NCBI GenBank assembly: GCA_003427395.1
Contig: BFEA01000148.1
Location: forward strand, 522,865-550,843
Source of the DNA: Chara braunii
Taxonomy: Eukaryota; Streptophyta; Charophyceae; Charales; Characeae
DNA length: 27,979 nt
Reading direction: 5' to 3'
In this document: one piece after another, positions 1 through 9,378 of the stretch
How positions within the stretch are numbered: the first letter of the stretch is position 1
How the letters are laid out: each line of letters begins with the position of its first letter
Notes under the pieces: model-generated
The model's input: the letters and a program-made list of their open reading frames with translations, nothing else
Databases searched by the model: none
Told to the model about the DNA's origin: nothing
Made by a program: the position numbers and the translations under genes

Positions 1-240
1 AAGCCCTCTCCTCTCTCGTTTGGGAAGGGAAAGGACAGAAAAGGATAGAAAGGACAGGAAAAAAATGGACACAAAAGGATTATTGAAAAAAAAAAAACAC
101 AAAAAAAAAAAACACAGAAAAAGCCAGAAATGAACAGAAAAAGAAGGGAGAAAACGACAGAAAAGGAGAGAGGTTCCCTTTTCCCTTTGGGAAAAAAAAA
201 AAAACAAAAAGAGGAGAGAGGTGAGAGGTGGTGACAGTAA
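1..240. repeat. A/G-rich low-complexity DNA
   Basis: Purine-rich sequence with repeated short blocks such as ggaaaggacagaaaagg and several runs of 9 to 12 A. No open frame of useful length and no recognisable element was seen. Confidence 0.7.
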
Positions 241-465
241 CCACCTACCCTGTCGCTAGGGAGGACCCAGCCTTTATTCAGAACAATTTTTTTTGATGGC
301 TTGGCGGCATCCGCTGTATCAAGCGCTTCTGCCTCAACCACCGCTGTTCCTGTGGCCACCATAGCCGTCACCTTCGGGCCTGCCATCGCCGACCGCCGGA
401 TTGCCCTCCATCCCGTCTGCTGCGCGCCGGACAATGTCGCCACGTGGCACTCCCGCTGAAGCCCA
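241..465. other. Unique-looking DNA without a gene; two ACGT-core motifs
   Basis: No coding signal was recognised. A perfect 10-bp palindrome GCCACGTGGC (439-448) is a G-box, and TGACGTGGCA (489-498) lies about 40 bp downstream. In plants such pairs bind bZIP/bHLH factors. Without a supported gene downstream their role is speculative. Confidence 0.25.
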
Positions 466-933
466 TTGAAGCGTCTGATTTGCACGGATGACGTGGCAGA
501 CAGCGACCTATCAACATTCTGGCAAGCAACGCAAGTAGACGAAGAAGACACCCGACGAGAGCATGGTGATGGCGATGGCGATGGCGGACACGAGGAAGAA
601 GAAGAAGAAGAAGCCCTGCCAAGAGCTATGGAAGAGCTCGCAGTCGCCGCGAGCTCGCGCAAAGCGTACGCGGCACTCATGGAAGAACTCATCGCTCCCT
701 CCTCTCTCTGTCTCCTCTACCCTCCCTCTCTCCCCTCCCCGCCTGATTCCCCCCGCTTTCTCTCTCTCGCTTTCCCGCTCCTTCTCTCGCTTTCCCGCCG
801 AAGCTTTGCGAGCTCCGCCGCCCGCTCGGATATGGCGGGAAGGGCGGATATGGCGGGAAGGGCGCCTCTCCAGAAACTGCCAATCACACGCCGCCGTCGG
901 CGCCTCCTGATGCGCCAAGCATTGAGAGGTTGA
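466..933 (+). other. Doubtful open frame over simple repeats
   Basis: An open frame of 155 codons exists but begins at TTG. It runs through (GATGGC)n and (GAA)n repeats (about 560-615), which encode an acidic Asp/Gly/Glu stretch, then a strongly pyrimidine-rich block (about 695-795). A second frame from ATG 563 and long minus-strand frames overlap it. All are probably by-products of simple sequence. The pyrimidine-rich block could be promoter or leader DNA. No family is recognised. Confidence 0.15.
828..863. repeat. 18-bp tandem duplication
   Basis: Two identical copies of ggatatggcgggaagggc lie head to tail at 828-845 and 846-863. Confidence 0.9.
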
Positions 934-1360
934 CTTCCACACAAAACGTGGGCACACTTCGAACTCCCAAGGGCCTCGCTGCACTGCTCACCCAATTGAG
1001 GAGTATAGTGCAGCAAAGTTGCGAGTGTATTTTGTGCTAAAATGTGGAAAAATACACTTGCCGTTTTTCTGTCCTTTTCGTTTAGAAAGAAAGAAACTAA
1101 TCTATATTCGTCTCTCTTAGGCACGCTGGCGATCACACTGCGGGACATGTACTCTATATATATATATACGATATATATACGATATATATACGATATATAT
1201 AGATGTATATATATATTTTGTAATTTCACTTTTTTTATATTCTTCTCTCAATCTATCTCTATCTATATACTCATCTTTCTTATCTATCTCATCCTCTCGC
1301 TAGTCTACGGGGGAACACCAACCAACCCAACCCGGATCTCTCTCTCCCCATTCCATAGTG
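934..1360. other. Dispersed-repeat DNA flanking a retro-insertion
   Basis: No gene is seen. Segments around 1035-1075 and 1236-1257 resemble sequence at 2570-2760: both contain a block like acatggaaagatac...gccattttttg, and both contain tatattcttctctcaatct. They look like copies of one degenerate AT-rich repeat on both sides of the insertion at 1361-2052. Confidence 0.4.
1153..1218. repeat. AT microsatellite with an 11-bp higher-order period
   Basis: A TA repeat interrupted regularly by CG gives about four copies of the unit atatatatacg, followed by more TA. Confidence 0.9.
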
Positions 1361-1373
1361 CTAAGGTAGGTTT
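1361..1373. repeat. Target-site duplication, left copy
   Basis: CTAAGGTAGGTTT, identical to 2040-2052. The last three T merge into the tail of the insertion. Confidence 0.75.
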
Positions 1374-2039
1374 TTTTTTTTTTTTTTTTCGGGAAAAAGT
1401 GGAGAACCCTTTATTCAAAGCGAAAAGCTCTGAGGCCGGGAATCCTCAACAAACAACCCGGTTGTAACCNTGGCACCGGACAGAATCCAGCTTCAGTTTA
1501 ACGGATCCGAGTTCCTGCCAAAGACTATGCTTTGTTGGGAAAACTGAGACCATGTATCTCTAGACATCGCTCGAGCTCTCTGCTCTTCCAACACAAAAGA
1601 AACCGAAAACAATTACAGTCCTAACGCGGACTGTAGGGGCCACCGCCCCCTAAAGACACTCCAACCTCAACCCCAAAACAGCTGTGAGCTCCTACCAGCC
1701 GTAGCTATTCTGCCTGCCTACTGTGGCTGCTTTAATACCGAGTGCCCTGGTATAACGAAGGCTGATTCGACCAAAGGCCAACGCCCTTAAATGATCCAGC
1801 TTCCAAATCATTCAACCCCATAAACAGAAGTAATAACATTCTACCCCCAAAACCCAAGGCCATACCTATTACCGTCCACATACCTCCACCAGCCCTACTG
1901 TCCAGGTTACTAGCCTTCTATCTCAAAAGGAGCCACACACTGATCATAACTCCAAGAAACAATCAAAACAGAGAGCCGAGGTGAGTATCCTAAACTAATC
2001 ACCAAACCTACTTTAACCAAGCACAAAACTCCAACTTTC
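1374..2039 (-). mobile_element. Poly(A)-tailed retro-insertion, SINE-like or truncated LINE end
   Basis: A T run (1371-1389) is the poly(A) tail of an element read on the minus strand. On that strand an AATAAA signal lies about 30 nt before the tail (TTTATT on plus near 1420). The 13-bp sequence CTAAGGTAGGTTT flanks it directly at 1361-1373 and 2040-2052. This is a target-site duplication, so the insertion is about 666 bp and both ends are defined. No convincing coding frame is present inside, so it is either a non-autonomous element or a 5'-truncated LINE 3' end. One undetermined base is at 1470. Confidence 0.75.
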
Positions 2040-2052
2040 CTAAGGTAGGTTT
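2040..2052. repeat. Target-site duplication, right copy
   Basis: CTAAGGTAGGTTT, identical to 1361-1373. Removing the insertion and one copy gives a continuous site ending in gcaccac. Confidence 0.75.
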
Positions 2053-2399
2053 GCACCACACGAGTGGTGCGAGAGCGAAAAAAAAAAATCACGGTGATGA
2101 GGGGTGGGCAGGCATTGCCTATGGGGGAAACCGGCCCCAGCACTATGGTTGGCTGCACCTCCCCCTAACCCCCCCCCAGCACCTTACCTCACATTAGCGG
2201 TGTCTAATGGCCAATATAGTTGCTGCATAGCAACCGAAAACATTGGCCAAGGTCCTGCCAATGCTATCGTCTTCCCCCGAGCATAACGCGCCCTAAAAAT
2301 GAATGTATACAAGCTATATTTCCGGCCAGATACAGCCAAAATAAGGGTGCATTGTGTTCGGGGGGTTATCTTTAGCTGGTAGAACAGGTCTAAGCACGT
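2053..2399. other. No gene seen
   Basis: The stretch contains an A9 run, C-rich patches (about 2160-2180) and short open frames on both strands with no recognisable product. Confidence 0.5.
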
Positions 2400-2475
2400 G
2401 CGTGAGACCAATGGGGATTGAACTCCTCAATGTAACTTCTTTGCCTTACCAACTGAGCTAGGTCTGACTTCTGGA
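2400..2475 (-). repeat. tRNA-like sequence (SINE head or tRNA pseudogene)
   Basis: On the minus strand, TAGCTCAGTTGGT (2460-2448) fits the pol III A box and GTTCAATCC (2423-2415) fits a B box at normal spacing. Flanking AGACC and GGTCT can pair as part of an acceptor stem. The D stem and anticodon stem pair imperfectly, so a working tRNA is unlikely. A tRNA-derived SINE head or a decayed tRNA gene fits best. Confidence 0.5.
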
Positions 2476-2592
2476 TCAGGGGAGTCCTCTCGCTAACTCT
2501 TTTTATTTTATTTTTTTCCCTCTCGCTACTCTATGTATAGGGCATCGCCACACCACACCACTCTCGAAATGTGCAAAATGTGAACCAACTTC

Positions 2593-2760
2593 CCGCTAGA
2601 ACATGGCCAGATGCACCTGCCACTTTTTTGTTTTTTAAACCAAGCTATATTCTTCTCTCAATCTATCTATATTGGCCTCCCTGCGTGCAAATCCGCTAGA
2701 ACATGGAAAGATACCGCCATGATTTTTGTTTTTTTTTCATCTCCAGAGTAGTGGAGGGAG
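2593..2760. repeat. Degenerate 100-bp direct repeat
   Basis: ccgctagaacatgg occurs at 2593 and again at 2693, exactly 100 bp apart. Each copy is followed by a T-rich block. A related third copy lies near 1040. Confidence 0.55.
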
Positions 2761-2795
2761 GCCACCTAATTTAGAGCGATTCTCCTTATCTGGTT

Positions 2796-2865
2796 TTAGA
2801 GGGGTTCAAACCCAGGGGTGAAGTCCCACCGTGGAAGTTGAGTTTTCTCAACGCTGAGCTTTCTA
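2796..2865 (-). repeat. Second tRNA-like pol III box pair
   Basis: Minus-strand GGGTTTGAACC (2813-2803) resembles a T-arm/B box, and AGCTCAGCGTTGAG (2860-2847) lies about 34 bp upstream as an A-box-like sequence. A 20-bp part of the stretch between them (2812-2831) recurs inverted at 3459-3478 with one mismatch, which suggests a dispersed family. The assignment to a SINE is tentative. Confidence 0.3.
2837..2852. repeat. Small perfect hairpin
   Basis: GTTGAG, loop TTTT, CTCAAC. Confidence 0.7.
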
Positions 2866-3040
2866 TCACGAGTGGCATGGTGGGACGGAGTTCTGCCGTT
2901 GATGTATTGAGAATCTAAGGGTACCAAAATACAGGAGAATAACCTATTAGATTTGGTCATTTTGTACATTTTTTCGTTGACGTGAAATCCGTTTTGTCGT
3001 ATGCTTTGGCCCTTTCCTTTTGGGCAGGAAACCATTTTTC

Positions 3041-3083
3041 GTTGAGAAAACTACCCTACAGAGGGTAGGGTACATTTCTCAAC
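3041..3083. repeat. 43-bp two-step hairpin
   Basis: The outer arms GTTGAGAAA (3041-3049) and TTTCTCAAC (3075-3083) enclose inner arms TACCCTAC (3052-3059) and GTAGGGTA (3065-3072). A 2x2 mismatch separates the stems and the loop is 5 nt. The outer arm shares GTTGAGAAAA with the minus strand of the tRNA-like repeat near 2840. Confidence 0.75.
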
Positions 3084-3501
3084 TTATTTGCCTTTCATTT
3101 TTATTTTTATTTTAAGACATCATTACACCATGAAAAGGAGGAGCTCTGACAGCTCTGTTTGGCTCTCTCGCATCAAACTCTCTTCCTTCTTTGGGCAATG
3201 AATGCATCTGGCCATCCATGTTGTCCCTATCCATTTTACGAATGGTGACCTCCTGTCCCCTCACCACAGGAAGTTCCCTTTTCCACGGAGACATTCACTC
3301 CGACTGTGCCAGACATGTTTCATTTCTCCGAGTTACTTAATAAAAACTAAGGAGAAAAGTTGTTTCTAGTGATTTTTTTTAGTTTTTTAATTTCTTGTTT
3401 CGAATTTATTAACGTCAAAATGGTGTCACACATTACGTTTTCTAAACTTAAACTTGGGCGGTGGGACTTCACCCCAGGTATATTTATCGACAGCACGCAA
3501 C

Positions 3502-3504
<3 letters not shown>
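3084..3504. other. No gene seen
   Basis: AT-rich DNA. A 60-codon minus-strand frame (3294-3112) is followed by an AATAAAAATAAA-like run on that strand, but I recognise no product. Positions 3459-3478 are the inverted copy of 2812-2831. Confidence 0.4.

Positions 3505-3541
<37 letters not shown>
3505..3541. repeat. T37 homopolymer
   Basis: An uninterrupted run of 37 T. It could be the poly(A) tail of a minus-strand retro-insertion, but no flanking duplication was found, so only the homopolymer is asserted. Confidence 0.9.
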
Positions 3542-4199
3542 CTTTGTGCGAACAGATTAATGGAAATATTGTTGAAATACCCGTAAAAGTTTGTTTTTTT
3601 TCGTTAGATTTCCCTAAAACACAGGGGTACGCTGAAATGCCTCAAATTTCTGCATTTGCCCCAGTCCCGTTGTCGAGCACAACGACTCCCGCTTTTTTTC
3701 GCACAACGGCGAGAGCCCTCCAGGCCGTGTCACGCAGGAGTAAACGAAAACCCAATGACAACTTGGAGACAATGCATAAGTGATACCGCAAACCGTCGAG
3801 ACGGGTGCGGTTGTGTTGTTACCTGCGTCAGCCGTACTTCTCGCAGCCCCCTGCGACAGGATAGGTTCCTGCGAGGTACAACTTACCTTCCCTAAGGGGT
3901 TGTCACCACCCCTAGGGGCGTATCCCTACCAAGTTACTGACCCACATACGAACTTGAAAGTTTTTACATGCAATCACAGAGGTAGGTGATCCGAGGACGT
4001 TTGCTCGTTTTTGTCGTTGTATAGGTACACGTGGTTAAAACGACCTCTGAACCTGGACGTCGTTCATTCCTTAGGGCGTTGATCTCCTAAGTCCAGAGCG
4101 TACATCGGTCGACTAGGACGGTCTCAACCAAGAGTGAAACCACAAGGTATTCCTAGCCCCTTAGACATATAATTAAGGAAAAGAGCTACCAAGATAGCT
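3542..4199. other. No gene recognised; possible upstream part of the maturase insertion
   Basis: GC-richer than its surroundings. Short overlapping frames only. The stretch may belong to the same transferred sequence as the maturase fragment that follows, but no intron structure could be recognised. Confidence 0.3.
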
Positions 4200-4620
4200 C
4201 GAAGAGCAAACACTTTGCATCTGAATCCCACGCGAATATCACTAAATACATAAAAAAACTTCAAACCCAAGGTTTTATGAGTCGCAACCATGTTTTGGAT
4301 ATATAAAATTTCCTCAAAGTGAAAATAACTTTAAGATTAAGGTTATTCTAAGAGGATTGAACGAGTGGTTCCGACACGCACAGAACAAACGTCATATTAT
4401 CTGGTATTTTTCAACTATGTTACATCACTCTCTGACAAAAATGTGCGCAACAAAATTCAAACTTGGAACTAGAGCTCAAGTGTGCAAGATCTTGGGAAGG
4501 GATCTGGGTAAACGTTTAAGCGCGAAACCAGACAAAATTCCGCTTGGAATTACTGACCAAACTGTAGAAGATTGAGAAAAATTAGTGAGTGGAAAAGTCA
4601 CTTATAGGAAACTGACATGT
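4200..4620 (+). pseudogene. Fragment of an organelle-type group II intron maturase
   Basis: The conceptual product matches what I know of the RT-thumb and domain X part of mitochondrial group II intron maturases, which promote splicing of their host intron. Visible blocks are GFMSRNHV (frame at 4244), then FPQSENNFKIKVILRGLNEW and KMCATKFKLGTRAQVCKILG, then GRDLGKRL, corresponding to the family's ILRG..NW, A.K.KL.T...V.K..G and .DL.KP stretches. The reading frame shifts by one base near 4300, and a TGA ends the second frame at 4573-4575 although similar sequence continues. The RT catalytic domain is absent. No product is expected. The likely origin is mitochondrial DNA moved to the nucleus or an old intron ORF. 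I did not find a domain V behind it. Confidence 0.6.
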
Positions 4621-5095
4621 TGAAATTCTATATAGTAACCAACTGCAGTAAGAAAACATATATATCAACAAAAAGATGATATTCACAACAATCATATGTC
4701 AAAAACGTCGGCAAGACAAATTTATCATGAAAAAAAAAAACTTTCACAAAAAAAAAAACAATACATTCTAACTTAGTTAGCATAAGACCGACTTATGCAT
4801 CATAGTGGGGGACTACAAATTGACGCGAAGTTGATCTTAACTAAATTTGGCTTGATGACATAATTTGCAAAATTTTTGTTTTCCCTACCCTCGATTTAAC
4901 CAAAAAATATTTACATTTCACTGCTCATTGAGCGAAAGTCATCTGGTAACAGACAATGTCAACGAAGCTTATCGTTTGATGAGTGACCCGTTGACATCAT
5001 CCGACAACCTCATGTCCATTGTAGTTTTATTGATTGAAACATACAGACATAAGTCATAGTACCACAAACCTCGGTGATGAAGGACAAGACACAAA
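4621..5095. other. AT-rich DNA without a gene
   Basis: It contains several A runs and one 64-codon frame (4865-5059) of unknown nature. It may include the 5' leader of LINE-2, whose exact start cannot be fixed. Confidence 0.4.
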
Positions 5096-5905
5096 TTGCA
5101 AGTACTTAGTGCGAAGGGCATGTGGAAGGACAGAGTTCCGGACTCAGGTCCGCCCCCAGCTGATCCATCCACATCAGGATGCTTGAACCACCCCCCCCCC
5201 CCCCTTCCCCAATTGCTCAAATCACTCTCGACCCCGACACAGACTGACGCACACAGATCCTCCACCCTGGATTTCATGGGCCCGCTCAAGAGCCACTTCA
5301 TACAACAACTGTATGTGGAGCCGGAGATAAAATTCTAGGTTAGAGAAGGTTACATCTACCCGCACTCTTCCTTCCTTGCACAAGCCAGGGCTATATGGGA
5401 TATGATCTATTTGCATAAAGCTTTGGATTTTCGCTTCCAGCCAGCACAATTATCTCGTTCGATTAACGAGAAAGTCAAATGGATCTTTGACAGGCTCGGT
5501 CTGTTAAAACCATACCGCCAGCTGGTCCATAATCACTTTCTCATCGAAGTTGACAATGTGGAGTGCATAACTGTAGTAGCTTTGTACTTGAAAAACAAAC
5601 ACCTCTTACTAAAAAATTGGATGGTGCAGTTCAGGGGCATACTTTTGCAAGTGACATCATGGTCCCCGATCGAGGCCCTGTCAAGCGACGAAAGAAGAGA
5701 ATATCTAATGAAATCCAACTTTTGGGTCGAGGCTAGATTTGTCCCTCTGTGTGTGCAAGGATCGCTCCTCACTGATCTTAAGAATATAGCCCATGCCAAA
5801 CGGTACATCAAGGATCTGCCCCAATTCCTAGGCAAATGGGACGACTCGCTGTTGGTGGTTGTGGAATGGGACCCCGCCTACCCATTTCCCCTCAATGAGG
5901 AATGA
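5096..5905 (+). pseudogene. LINE-2 ORF1, N-terminal part (DUF4283-like)
   Basis: One frame with a single TAG at 5336-5338. The first 80 codons are Pro-rich. After that the pattern fits the DUF4283-like RNA-binding domain of plant LINE ORF1 (Gag-like) proteins: MVQFRGILLQVTSW, then NFWVEARFVPLCVQ, then LLVVVEWDPAYPFP. In this family a zinc knuckle follows directly. Here the frame ends at 5903-5905, and the knuckle appears only at 13141, after LINE-1, in the same reading frame. The product would bind element RNA in an RNP. No clear ATG start was found, and the element's promoter is not visible. Confidence 0.55.
5191..5204. repeat. C14 tract
   Basis: A homopolymer inside the Pro-rich part of the LINE-2 ORF1 start, where it encodes prolines. 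Confidence 0.9.
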
Positions 5906-5935
5906 AGATACTCACAAGGAGAAAAATAATTTTCG

Positions 5936-5951
5936 AAAAAAAAAAAAAAAA
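5936..5951. repeat. A16 run near the left border of LINE-1
   Basis: A homopolymer between the LINE-2 ORF1 start and the LINE-1 leader. It may be the tail of a separate small insertion. Confidence 0.8.
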
Positions 5952-6011
5952 CAAAACCCGCAGGAAGAAAAAGATATGACGTGGGAGGCGGGGCAGGATG
6001 GTGGCGATTAG

Positions 6012-6041
6012 CGCTAAAATTAGCGGAGCTAATTTTCAGCG
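6012..6041. promoter_or_regulatory. Hairpin in the LINE-1 leader
   Basis: AAAATTAGC (6016-6024), loop GGA, GCTAATTTT (6028-6036) is a perfect 9-bp stem. CGCT and AGCG extend it past one bulged C. A second inverted pair CGCTAA / TTAGCG lies at about 6060-6078. A role in internal promotion or RNP binding is possible but is inference. Confidence 0.45.
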
Positions 6042-6478
6042 TCAATCGACTATTTGGTGCGCTAACCCTAATTAGCGCGGACTTCTAGTTTTTTTTTTCG
6101 TACAAAAGATTGTCGTGGGGCCGGGCAACGAAATTTATGATGCGATGGTCCTTCTCGCACCATCCTGGGATGGCTGTCACCCGTGAGTAGCGGGTGAGCG
6201 AGAAACCTTCCCCCCGCCTTGCCTTCTGCTACACTATTGCTAACTACTGGTGACTATTCATGCGTGGACGTGTATCGGAAGAACTGCGATCACCTGACGA
6301 CGGTGACCTCCTGCTCGGCTCCGGCTGGGCAAGAAGGACAAAGGCTCTCCAACTTCTGGGTGCATGATAATGTCTTCTACCCTCTCTACTACAGTGTTTT
6401 GGATTTAGGCAATAACTGCTTGATAATTCACTTAGGCTTCGACTGACATTCACGTTTAGCTGATTATCCTGCGCGAAA
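6042..6478. other. LINE-1 5' leader
   Basis: There is no supported ORF before ATG 6479. A short frame at 6219-6446 is not recognised. The position directly before ORF1 makes this the 5' UTR and probably the internal promoter region. Confidence 0.4.
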
Positions 6479-8396
6479 ATGGAGAACGGGGTTGACCCCC
6501 CGTTGTCCATTGACCCAGCGTTCAGAACGCAAGTACGTGAAATGCTTGAGGCCTGCTTTTTGGATGGGAAACTGCCAGAAGGTTAAAATCATGGAGTAAT
6601 TGATCGTGGCCCGTACCATTCTAAATTAAAAATCGACCCGAGAATCATAGCAATTCAGGATGAATGGTTGAATGAGCGTGCGGTTCTGTTGGTCTTTGAA
6701 AACGAAGCAGGTACGCTGTCAATACCGGTCTATGAGGCAGCGTGGATAAGAGCAGGTATGATCCCAAATGATTATAAGAAAGGCTGTTTCATTCACGAAG
6801 GAAAGAACCTTGCCACATACATCACAGGGTCCAAACAGCACACAAATTGGATGAAAACCGTGGGAGACGACCAGATTGAATTCAAAAACTCCATTTATCG
6901 CGTGAAATTTCATCCTTACCTCCCCCCAAACGAACTGGAGAAACTCAAAGAAGCGATGAAGTTTGACTTTTTTTGGATCCGCTGCCTTAATGTGCCAGTG
7001 ACCGCGATTTTCCACCTTCGTTTTTACATTGAGAAAACAATGGGCAAGGTTCTCAAAATGCATGATTATCAACCCAATACAGAAGAACAGTCAATCGCAA
7101 ATGTTCGATTTGGCCTGGAGTCCTCCGCGAGATTTTCCTTCCACAGGTCGTTAACGATTGAGCTGTCGGAGGAAAAATCTGTGGTGGTGGACGTGGTCAA
7201 CGCCTCTACGCCGTATTGTTCCAATTGCAGATGGTGGTTCCACTATGATGATGAATGAAGATATACGCTGAGGAATAAAGAACCGAAACCACATGAGGAA
7301 CTTCGAGATCCGAGAGCAGGGCGGCAGCGACGCAAACCGACACAACATGATAAAACGAAGATCAGTCATTCTTCACAGCCTGGGAGCAGGGACTTCCCCC
7401 CCTCTCCCCCTCTGATTTCATCCTATACTTCGACTTTCACTAACAAATTGTACGACACCTTCTCGCATTTGGGATACGCTTGGCGCCCCAAGTCCCAAGC
7501 AGGGGAAGAGCAGGGGGAAGTATTAGCCCCGACAACATTGATGCAAATGTACAGATCAGGAGAAATTGAGGACATTCAAATTGAATTCGAACAGAATGAC
7601 GGTCTGGCAACTGCAACTTCAGACAAGAACGAACTTAATGAAAACGCTATGGAGGTTGTCCTAACCGAGGAGGAGAATCCATTGGCTCTCAATGCCTCTC
7701 ATAACATTGGGTGATAAGGAGACCAAGGCATCTCACAAAGTGAGCACATAAAAAAAACCGTCCAATAAGAGAGCGAGGAGATCAGATACGGGTAAGGAAA
7801 TCCCTACACGGTGAAACTCTTTGGACGGCTATGAAGCGGATCATAGGCAAGAGGAGCTGGTACAAGCTTCCGAGGGTGCCGAGGTAGCCCAAACCAGGAC
7901 CCTAACTCTTAGTGAAGGTCCTGGAGTGGTTACCTTGGACAAAGGACAGGTTGTTTTCAAATACCTTATGTCAATTTTCTGCGTTCCCTCCAATTAGGGA
8001 CCAATGACGTTAGTTTTTAAAAATCAGAACGATTGCAAATCCTTTCCAGTCACGACAATCAAAGAAGATCCTACAGAAGCGTCAGTGGCTTTAACTGCGA
8101 AACAGCTGGTTCAGAACAAATTTCGCAGTCGTCTAATCCCAGGGTTGAAATTGGTGCGCCATTCCATCTCGAACACTATAGGCCAGAAATTGGCCTGTTT
8201 TTATGCATTTTTGGATGCTCGGCCGCTGAGCAAGGACCAATTGAGGGAATTGAACATTTCTTATATCCCTCTGCTCCAATTGGCCAACCACGAGAACTCT
8301 GAGTTGAAAGGCATTCAGCTGCTAGATGACATCACCGTGGATACTCTGGCTCGAAATCTGATCCCATCAAACAAGAAATTATTGTTCTCCCCCTAA
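6479..8396 (+). pseudogene. LINE-1 ORF1, Gag-like RNA-binding protein, decayed
   Basis: ORF1 proteins of plant LINEs coat the element RNA. From ATG 6479 one frame runs to 7714 with two in-frame stops: TAA 6584-6586 (codon 36) and TGA 7256-7258. The DUF4283-like core lies at about 6880-7180 (FFWIRCLNVPVTAIF, then ANVRFGLES). A CCHC knuckle follows, YCSNCRWWFHYDDE, with spacing C-X2-C-X4-H-X4, and the second stop sits exactly where the fourth Cys belongs. A Lys/Arg/Pro-rich and then acidic tail follows to 7714. The C-terminal part continues in another frame at about 7920-8396, interrupted by TAG 7995-7997. The ATG was chosen because the frame upstream of 6479 has no family-like sequence. Confidence 0.65.
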
Positions 8397-8523
8397 TTGA
8401 ATTCTACTCTGAGACTGAATTGGTCTACCCTAACTGTGGAAAAAGGGGGCAGATGAAGAAAGTCAGGGTCGCAATAAGGCACCTCTGACCGGATCCCTTC
8501 TGCAACCGGGCGCTTAAGCAGTC

Positions 8524-9378
8524 ATGAGAAATAAACTGCCTATTGTCACATGGAATATTCAAGGTTTGGGCGATACGAGTAATAAACACAAAAGGGTCCG
8601 CCTGCGTACATGGATGCACGAGGCAGATGCCAAGACTGCCCTCATCCAAAAAACCAAGCTTAACGAAGATAAGATTCGGGAAATGGGGCAATGGTGGCCC
8701 GACACCCACGTGTGGTATCCAGCAATAGGAACTAAAGGGGGTACAATTATCCTCTTTCGCCAAGATTTTCTTGCTGAAATCATTGACTCTGCTTTTGATG
8801 TTTGGGGTCGGTGGTGCTGGGTTAAAACGGTTATTAATTCTAAACCATGGGTCTTTATGTCTATTTATGTGCCAGTAGATTACAAGGAACGAATTCAATT
8901 TATGGCCGAACTGCCTGAACTGTTGCCAGACACACAAAATCTGGTCAATGGCGCAGATTGGAACACAATCTTAAATCCAGGTTTAGATTCGCCAACAGTG
9001 TCAAATCTGCGCAGAGATTCCATGTTGCTTCATGAATTTATGGAAACTAACGATCTAACTGACGCCTATAGAATTCTGAACCCGGAGCTCCCCGGGTACA
9101 CCTGGTTTGGCTCCTGAAGTGGAGCCTTGTCTGCCCGCCGACTAGACTATGTCCTGATGCGGGGAACCCCATGGGATGGTTGCCTGTCAGCGGAGGTTAG
9201 AGTCTCATCCTTGTCGGATCACTCGCCAGTTCGCTTTGAAGTACAGCTGGGGGGTGAAATAGATAGAGGGCAAGGCCTCTTTTGTTTAAATGTCATTCAT
9301 TTGGAGGACGATGCCTTGAAGGAATGGCTGAACCGAATAATTTCAAACTGGAAAAAAAACATTTCACCTCTGTTCTAA
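8524..9378 (+). pseudogene. LINE-1 ORF2, APE-type endonuclease domain
   Basis: The N-terminal domain of LINE ORF2 nicks the target DNA to prime reverse transcription. ATG 8524 is followed at once by TWNIQGLG, whose Asn (residue 11) is a metal/phosphate ligand. SIYVP (113-117), GADWN (143-147, for the usual GDFN) and LSDH (Asp232, His233) are all in place. The key Glu motif reads IQKT instead of QET: codon 8650-8652 is AAA, so the catalytic Glu is Lys43. A TGA (9115-9117) splits the domain, but the same frame continues to TAA 9376-9378. Even with read-through the nuclease would be inactive. Confidence 0.8.

Noticed and set aside
466-984. Overlapping ORFs on both strands as a real gene
   Set aside because: All lie over GATGGC, GAA and pyrimidine repeats, and none has a convincing start or domain.
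4576-4860. Group II intron domain V behind the maturase fragment
   Set aside because: No hairpin with the expected conserved bases was found by eye.
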